A model generated the notes under the pieces. The model was not told the DNA's origin and made no database searches. It saw only the letters and a program-made list of their open reading frames with translations. Positions 58,769 through 64,000 of a stretch of 64,000 nt of DNA are shown in pieces. Location: positions 1,275,847 through 1,339,846 of the forward strand of contig NZ_FKBS01000014.1 of assembly GCF_900078315.1 (NCBI RefSeq). The letters are read 5' to 3'. Origin of the DNA: Bordetella ansorpii. Its GTDB lineage: Bacteria; Pseudomonadota; Gammaproteobacteria; Burkholderiales; Burkholderiaceae_B. Within the stretch, counting starts at the first letter, position 1. Every line of letters begins with the position of its first letter. A program made the position numbers and the translations under genes.

Positions 58769-60484
58769 ATGGAAACCAATGGCGCCGATATCGTCGTGCG
58801 CTGCCTGGCCGATGAAGGCGTGGAACACGTCTTCGGCTATCCTGGCGGCGCGGTGCTCTACATCTACGACGCGATTTTCAAGCAGGACAAGTTCCAGCAC
58901 ATCCTGGTCAGGCATGAGCAAGCCGCCGTGCATGCCGCCGATGCCTATTCGCGCGCCTCGCAGAAGGTGGGCGTGTGCATCGTCACCAGCGGCCCGGGCG
59001 TGACCAACGCCGTCACCGGCATCGCCACCGCCTACATGGACTCCATTCCGATGGTGATCATCAGCGGTCAGGTGCCCACGGCGGCGATCGGCGAAGACGC
59101 CTTCCAGGAGTGCGACACGGTCGGCATCACCCGTCCCTGCGTCAAGCACAACTTCCTGGTGCGCGACGTGAAAGACCTCGCCGAGACCCTGCGCCGCGCG
59201 TTCTACATCGCGCGCACCGGCCGTCCCGGCCCCGTGCTGGTCGACATCCCGAAAGACATCACGCTCACCCCCTGCAAGTACGTGCCGCCCAAGGGCGAGA
59301 TCAGCATGCGCTCGTACGCGCCCGTCAACAAGGGCCACCAGGGTCAGATCAAGAAGGCCGTGCAGATGCTGCTGCAGGCCGAGCGTCCGATGATCTACAC
59401 GGGCGGCGGCGTGATCCTGTCCGAGGCTTCCACCGAACTGCGCCAATTGGCGGCGCAGTTGGGCGCGCCCGTCACCAATACCTTGATGGGCCTGGGCGCC
59501 ATGCCCGCCAGCGACCGCCAGTTCGTCGGCATGCCCGGCATGCACGGCACGTACGAGGCCAACATGGCCATGCAGCACTGCGACGTGCTGCTGGCCATCG
59601 GCGCGCGCTTCGACGACCGCGTGATCGGCAACCCCAAGCACTTCGCCCAGAACGCGCGCAAGATCATCCACATCGACATCGACCCCTCGTCGATTTCGAA
59701 GCGCGTGCGCGTCGACGTGCCCATCGTGGGCAACGTCAAGGACGTGCTGCAGGACCTGATCGCGCAGTACGAAGCCGCCCGCGCCGAGACCAAGCCCGCT
59801 TCCATCGAGAAGTGGTGGCAGCAGGTCGAGGCCTGGCGCGGCCGCGAATGCCTGAAGTACGCGAACTCGGACGAGGTCATCAAGCCGCAGTTCGTGGTCG
59901 AGAAGCTGTGGGAAGTGACCGGCGGCAACGCCTTCGTCACCTCCGACGTGGGCCAGCACCAGATGTGGGCCGCGCAGTACTACCGCTTCAACGACCCGCG
60001 CCGCTGGATCAATTCCGGCGGCCTGGGCACGATGGGCGTGGGCCTGCCGTACGCCATGGGCGTGCAGATGGCCAATCCGGGCGCGCAAGTGGCGTGCATC
60101 ACCGGCGAGGCCTCCATCCAGATGAACATCCAGGAGCTCTCGACCTGCCAGCAGTACCGCCTGACGCCCAAGATCGTCTGCCTGAACAACCGGTTCCTGG
60201 GCATGGTGCGGCAGTGGCAGCAGATCGACTACGGCTCGCGCTACTCCGAGTCGTACATGGATTCGCTGCCCGACTTCGTCAAGGTCGCCGAGGCCTATGG
60301 CCACGTGGGCCTGCGCATCGAGCGTCCGGCCGACGTCGAACCGGCGCTGCGCGAAGCGTTCGTCAAGCACAAGGATCGCCTGGTCTTCCTGGACTTCATC
60401 ACCGACCGCACCGAGAACGTGTGGCCGATGGTCAAGGCCGGCCGCGGGTTGACCGAGATGCTGCTCGGTTCCGAAGATCTGTAA
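58769..60484 (+). CDS. ilvB: Acetolactate synthase large subunit (biosynthetic)
   Basis: ThDP- and FAD-dependent enzyme making acetolactate or acetohydroxybutyrate, the first common step to Val, Leu and Ile. The 571-residue protein has the catalytic Glu in VRHEQAAVHAADAYSRAS (Glu50), GPGVTNAVTGIATAYMDSIP, the FAD region GLGAMPASDRQFVGMPGMHG and the ThDP segment CITGEASIQMNIQELSTC, which carries GEA where many enzymes have GDG. AAAGGA precedes the ATG. First gene of ilvB-ilvH-ilvC; some annotators would call it ilvI. Confidence 0.97.
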   Translation: METNGADIVVRCLADEGVEHVFGYPGGAVLYIYDAIFKQDKFQHILVRHEQAAVHAADAYSRASQKVGVCIVTSGPGVTNAVTGIATAYMDSIPMVIISGQVPTAAIGEDAFQECDTVGITRPCVKHNFLVRDVKDLAETLRRAFYIARTGRPGPVLVDIPKDITLTPCKYVPPKGEISMRSYAPVNKGHQGQIKKAVQMLLQAERPMIYTGGGVILSEASTELRQLAAQLGAPVTNTLMGLGAMPASDRQFVGMPGMHGTYEANMAMQHCDVLLAIGARFDDRVIGNPKHFAQNARKIIHIDIDPSSISKRVRVDVPIVGNVKDVLQDLIAQYEAARAETKPASIEKWWQQVEAWRGRECLKYANSDEVIKPQFVVEKLWEVTGGNAFVTSDVGQHQMWAAQYYRFNDPRRWINSGGLGTMGVGLPYAMGVQMANPGAQVACITGEASIQMNIQELSTCQQYRLTPKIVCLNNRFLGMVRQWQQIDYGSRYSESYMDSLPDFVKVAEAYGHVGLRIERPADVEPALREAFVKHKDRLVFLDFITDRTENVWPMVKAGRGLTEMLLGSEDL

Positions 60485-60500
60485 TCAAGGAGAGGCGATC

Positions 60501-60992
60501 ATGAAGCACGTGATTTCGGTCCTCATGGAGAACGAACCCGGCGCGCTGTCGCGCGTGGTCGGCCTGTTCTCCGCGCGCGGCTACAACATCGAAACCCTGA
60601 CCGTGGCGCCCACCGAGGACGCCACCCTGTCGCGCCTGACGGTCGTCACCGTCGGTTCGGACGAAGTGATCGAACAGATCACCAAGCACCTGAACCGCCT
60701 GGTCGACGTGGTCAAGGTGGTCGACCTGACCGAAGGCGCCCACATCGAACGCGAACTGATGCTCATCAAGGTTCGCGCCGTGGGCAAGGAACGCGAAGAG
60801 GTCAAGCGCATGGCCGACATCTTCCGCGGCCGCATCATCGATGTGACCGACAAGTCCTACACCATCGAGCTGACCGGCAATCAGGACAAGATCCAGGCCT
60901 TCATCGAGGCCCTGGACCGCAGCGCCATCATGGAAACCGTGCGCACCGGCGTGTCCGGCATCGGCCGCGGCGAACGCATCCTCAAGCTTTGA
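60501..60992 (+). CDS. ilvH: Acetolactate synthase small subunit
   Basis: Regulatory subunit, 163 residues, conferring valine feedback on the large subunit. N-terminal ACT domain (MKHVISVLMENEPGALSRVV, GLFSARGYNIETLTV) and a C-terminal domain ending in RSAIMETVRTGVSGIGRGER. It begins 16 bases after ilvB with AAGGAGAGG as ribosome site. Length is normal for IlvH/IlvN. Confidence 0.97.
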   Translation: MKHVISVLMENEPGALSRVVGLFSARGYNIETLTVAPTEDATLSRLTVVTVGSDEVIEQITKHLNRLVDVVKVVDLTEGAHIERELMLIKVRAVGKEREEVKRMADIFRGRIIDVTDKSYTIELTGNQDKIQAFIEALDRSAIMETVRTGVSGIGRGERILKL

Positions 60993-62078
<1,086 letters not shown>

Positions 62079-62167
62079 TGCCGGCGGCGGGGCGGGCGGA
62101 CCGAACGGTCCTTCCGCTTCGCCAGGCATCACGCCAGGCCGGCGTCCGCCGGCTCTGCGGCTTCGTA

Positions 62168-62200
62168 CGGCACGCCTGCCCCGGCGTGCCGTTTTCTTTT
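62168..62200 (+). terminator. Intrinsic terminator of ilvBHC
   Basis: Perfect 9-bp arms CGGCACGCC (62168-62176) and GGCGTGCCG (62183-62191) followed by TTTTCTTTT. It separates ilvC from the terC unit. Confidence 0.9.
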
Positions 62201-62284
62201 CCGTTTTCCAGCGAGCCGCTGCAGGGCAAAAGCGTCCCTTCGCGAAGGCTTGTACTCTTATTTCTGACTTAAACCTGAATAAAG

Positions 62285-62313
62285 TTGACAGGTCGAGCCG
62301 GGCTTGATGTAAT
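62285..62313 (+). promoter_or_regulatory. Sigma-70 promoter of the terC riboswitch unit
   Basis: Exact TTGACA (62285-62290), 17-base spacer, then TGTAAT (62308-62313). A start near 62320 would place the riboswitch at the very 5' end of the message. Confidence 0.85.
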
Positions 62314-62314
62314 C

Positions 62315-62468
62315 GCGGTTCACTCTCTCGGGGAGTAGCCGGAGCCTGCAGGTTGGCTCCTGCAGTGTCGTCAGTACGGAAGCCAGGTGGCCAGGATGCG
62401 CCGCCGTGGAATCCCGGCACTGTGGTCCGCGTCACGAGCGCGGCTGGCGAGACCGGCATGGGTTTTTT
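62315..62468 (+). ncRNA. yybP-ykoY manganese riboswitch
   Basis: The leader of terC has the class hallmarks of the yybP-ykoY (Mn2+) aptamer: CTCGGGGAGTAGCC near the 5' end (62327-62340), two long variable helices (e.g. GAGCCTGCAGG...CCTGCAG), and GGCGAGACCGG closing it (62446-62456). GGTTTTTT (62461-62468) follows, a possible rho-independent element of the expression platform. In E. coli the same element controls alx, a terC homologue, and mntP. A covariance-model search would confirm it. Confidence 0.88.
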
Positions 62469-62499
62469 CATCCTCCCATCCCGTTCAAAGGGTCTCGCC

Positions 62500-63519
62500 A
62501 TGGTATCTGTCGGTACGCCACTCCTGTGGTCGCTGTTCACGGTTTTCGTGATCGTCGCACTGCTTCTCGATTTCTTCGCCCTCAATCGCCAGGGCGCCCA
62601 AAAAGTCTCCATCCGCGCGGCCGCCGTCTGGTCCCTGGTCTGGGTGGCAACCAGTTTCGTGTTCGTCGGCCTGCTGTGGTGGGGCCTGGGCGGCATGGGC
62701 GACGACGCGGCCGCACGCGCACTCGCCAACGACAAGGCGCTGGAATTCATCACCGGCTACCTCGTTGAAAAGGCGCTGGCCGTCGACAACATCTTCGTCT
62801 TCCTGCTGCTGTTCAGCTACTTCGCGGTGCCGGCGGAATTCCAGAAGCGCGTGCTGATGATCGGCATCCTGCTGGCGCTGGTGTTGCGCGGCATCCTGAT
62901 CCTGGTCGGCGCGTGGCTGATCGCCCAGTTCCACTGGATCCTCTACGTCTTCGGCGCCTTCCTGGTCTTTACCGGCGTCAAGATGTGGTGGGCCGCGGGT
63001 CAGGAGCCCGACCTGGACAACAACCCCGCGCTGAAGTGGGTGCGCCGCAAGCTGACGATTTCGCCCGACTATGACGGCGAGCGTTTCTTCACGAAGATCG
63101 ATGGCAAGCGGATCGCCACGCCCATGCTGGTGGTGGTGATGCTGATCGGCATCGTCGACGTGGTCTTCGCGGTGGACTCGATCCCGGCGATCTTCGCGAT
63201 CACGACCGATCCCTTCATCGTGCTGACCTCCAACGTCTTCGCGATCCTGGGCCTGCGCGCCATGTACTTCCTGCTGGCCGGCATGCACGAGCGTTTCCAT
63301 CTGCTGCCTTACGGCCTGGCCCTGGTGCTGGTGCTGATCGGAACGAAGATGCTGCTCATCGACATCTACAAGATCCCGGTCATGTGGTCCCTGCTGGCCA
63401 CGGCCACCATCCTGGCAGTGACGATGATCCTGTCGCTGGTCCTCCCGGCCAAGCAGGACGAGCCCACCGGCGGCGCCTATCCCTTCGGCGGCAAGGACGG
63501 CGAGAAGAAGGCCTCCTGA
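62500..63519 (+). CDS. TerC/Alx-family manganese-homeostasis membrane protein
   Basis: A 339-residue inner-membrane protein with about nine helices. TerC motifs: LLDFFALNRQG, FITGYLVEKALAVDNIFVFL, FLVFTGVKMWW, and VVFAVDSIPAIFAITTDPFI with the conserved Asp residues in the membrane; RPLxL-type soluble loop FFTKIDGKRIATP. Family members such as Alx export Mn2+ and sit behind yybP-ykoY riboswitches, as here, which supports a manganese role over tellurite. The start at MVSVGTPLLW follows AAAGGGTC; the open frame to 62353 lies within the riboswitch. Confidence 0.94.
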   Translation: MVSVGTPLLWSLFTVFVIVALLLDFFALNRQGAQKVSIRAAAVWSLVWVATSFVFVGLLWWGLGGMGDDAAARALANDKALEFITGYLVEKALAVDNIFVFLLLFSYFAVPAEFQKRVLMIGILLALVLRGILILVGAWLIAQFHWILYVFGAFLVFTGVKMWWAAGQEPDLDNNPALKWVRRKLTISPDYDGERFFTKIDGKRIATPMLVVVMLIGIVDVVFAVDSIPAIFAITTDPFIVLTSNVFAILGLRAMYFLLAGMHERFHLLPYGLALVLVLIGTKMLLIDIYKIPVMWSLLATATILAVTMILSLVLPAKQDEPTGGAYPFGGKDGEKKAS

Positions 63520-63543
63520 TCCGTCCGCCTGACCGAGTAACGC

Positions 63544-63612
63544 GCCCCATGTGGGACGGCGCTCCAAAAGTCGGATATGGATCCGACCTTCGGGGCGCCG
63601 TTCACGTGGGGC
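63544..63612. repeat. Long imperfect hairpin downstream of terC
   Basis: A 69-base inverted repeat: outer arms GCCCCATGTGGGACGGCGCT (from 63544) and GGCGCCGTTCACGTGGGGC (ending 63612) pair with three mismatches and a one-base bulge, and an inner perfect hairpin GTCGGA/TCCGAC (63570-63587) caps it. No T-run follows on the plus strand; the minus strand has TTTT after the inner hairpin. It could terminate terC, protect its 3' end or act before pssA. Confidence 0.7.
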
Positions 63613-63788
63613 ATTGTTTCCGCCGGGCCGCCCCAAGGCAAAAAAGGCGCGCCTTCAGGGCGGGCGGCGAGCCGAAGGCGCAACGGATGGCGCGTCGCAG
63701 CACGCAATGTCGCATCTGCCCGGCGCGCGGGGACGGGACATGGGTTAACCTCTCAGTTGTCCCCGGTATGCGCGAGCAACTAGCACTG

Positions 63789-64000
63789 ATGCCACAATTT
63801 TCCATGCGCGATCCCGAAAATCGCCATCGCAGCATTTACCTGCTGCCCAACGCCTTCACCACGGCCGCCCTGTTCGCGGGTTTCTACGCCGTCGTGCAGG
63901 CCATGAACGACCGCTTCGAAACGGCCGCCATCGCCATCTTCGTGGCCATGGTGCTCGACGGCATGGACGGCCGCGTGGCTCGTCTGACCAATACCCAGTC
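63789..64000 (+). CDS. pssA: CDP-diacylglycerol--serine O-phosphatidyltransferase, 5' part
   Basis: The first 70 residues of PssA, which makes phosphatidylserine in the inner membrane, the precursor of phosphatidylethanolamine. Seen: NRHRSIYLLPNAFTTAALFA, the first membrane helix, and the CDP-alcohol phosphotransferase motif start VLDGMDGRVARLT. The gene runs out of the window. An in-frame ATG at 63768 would add seven residues; neither start has a good ribosome site. Confidence 0.93.
   Translation, partial: MPQFSMRDPENRHRSIYLLPNAFTTAALFAGFYAVVQAMNDRFETAAIAIFVAMVLDGMDGRVARLTNTQ

Overview
The window is GC-rich (tracts with lower GC content are short and mostly intergenic), densely coding and free of insertion sequences, phage genes or CRISPR arrays. 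Gene content (LolA/FtsK/TrxB, IlvBHC near PssA, XapX, many two-component systems, GSTs, a DUF2169/DUF3540/DUF4150 type VI island) points to a betaproteobacterium of the order Burkholderiales, most likely Alcaligenaceae (Achromobacter/Bordetella type). This placement is inferred from family resemblance, not from a database search.

Layout. 1-5.9 kb: a partial TorF-like porin, lolA-ftsK (minus) and divergent trxB-smr-emrE (plus). 5.9-8.3 kb: a two-subunit sodium:solute symporter (DUF4212 plus SSS), minus strand. 8.3-17.2 kb: a full Kdp potassium module, kdpFABC plus kdpDE, preceded by a 32-residue membrane ORF and a regulatory region with a good KdpE box and two identical-class dyads. 17.3-20.2 kb: rarA and serS. 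20.2-29.5 kb: accessory stretch of small hypothetical genes, a CSS-EAL phosphodiesterase, a YSC84-like lipoprotein, two glutathione transferases, a DUF3396 (type VI immunity-like) protein and a TPR protein. 29.5-42 kb: a minus-strand catabolic or detoxification set (YcaC-like hydrolase, Tat-exported alpha/beta hydrolase, YtcJ-like amidohydrolase, MFS exporter, XapX protein) flanked by a single-domain receiver, a FixJ-like regulator, a very large AAA-TPR-GAF histidine kinase and a LysR regulator.

42.2-51.8 kb holds an SMI1/KNR4 protein, a lipoprotein and then an orphan type VI secretion cargo island: vgrG, a DUF2169-pentapeptide fusion, a second pentapeptide protein, DUF3540, a DUF4150 PAAR-like spike and two unrecognised terminal genes. 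No structural T6SS genes are present, so this island must load onto an apparatus encoded elsewhere. Its cargo is not obvious; the two terminal genes and the pentapeptide proteins are the best places to look for something undescribed.

51.9-64 kb returns to housekeeping: a DUF1993 protein, tRNA-Ser(CGA), a CPA2 antiporter, 3-hydroxybutyrate dehydrogenase, yaaA, a FUSC-family membrane protein, ilvB-ilvH-ilvC with its terminator, a terC/alx-type gene behind a clear sigma-70 promoter and a yybP-ykoY manganese riboswitch, a long hairpin, and the 5' end of pssA. Start codons were chosen from alignment memory of the families plus visible Shine-Dalgarno sequences; alternatives are given where they matter.
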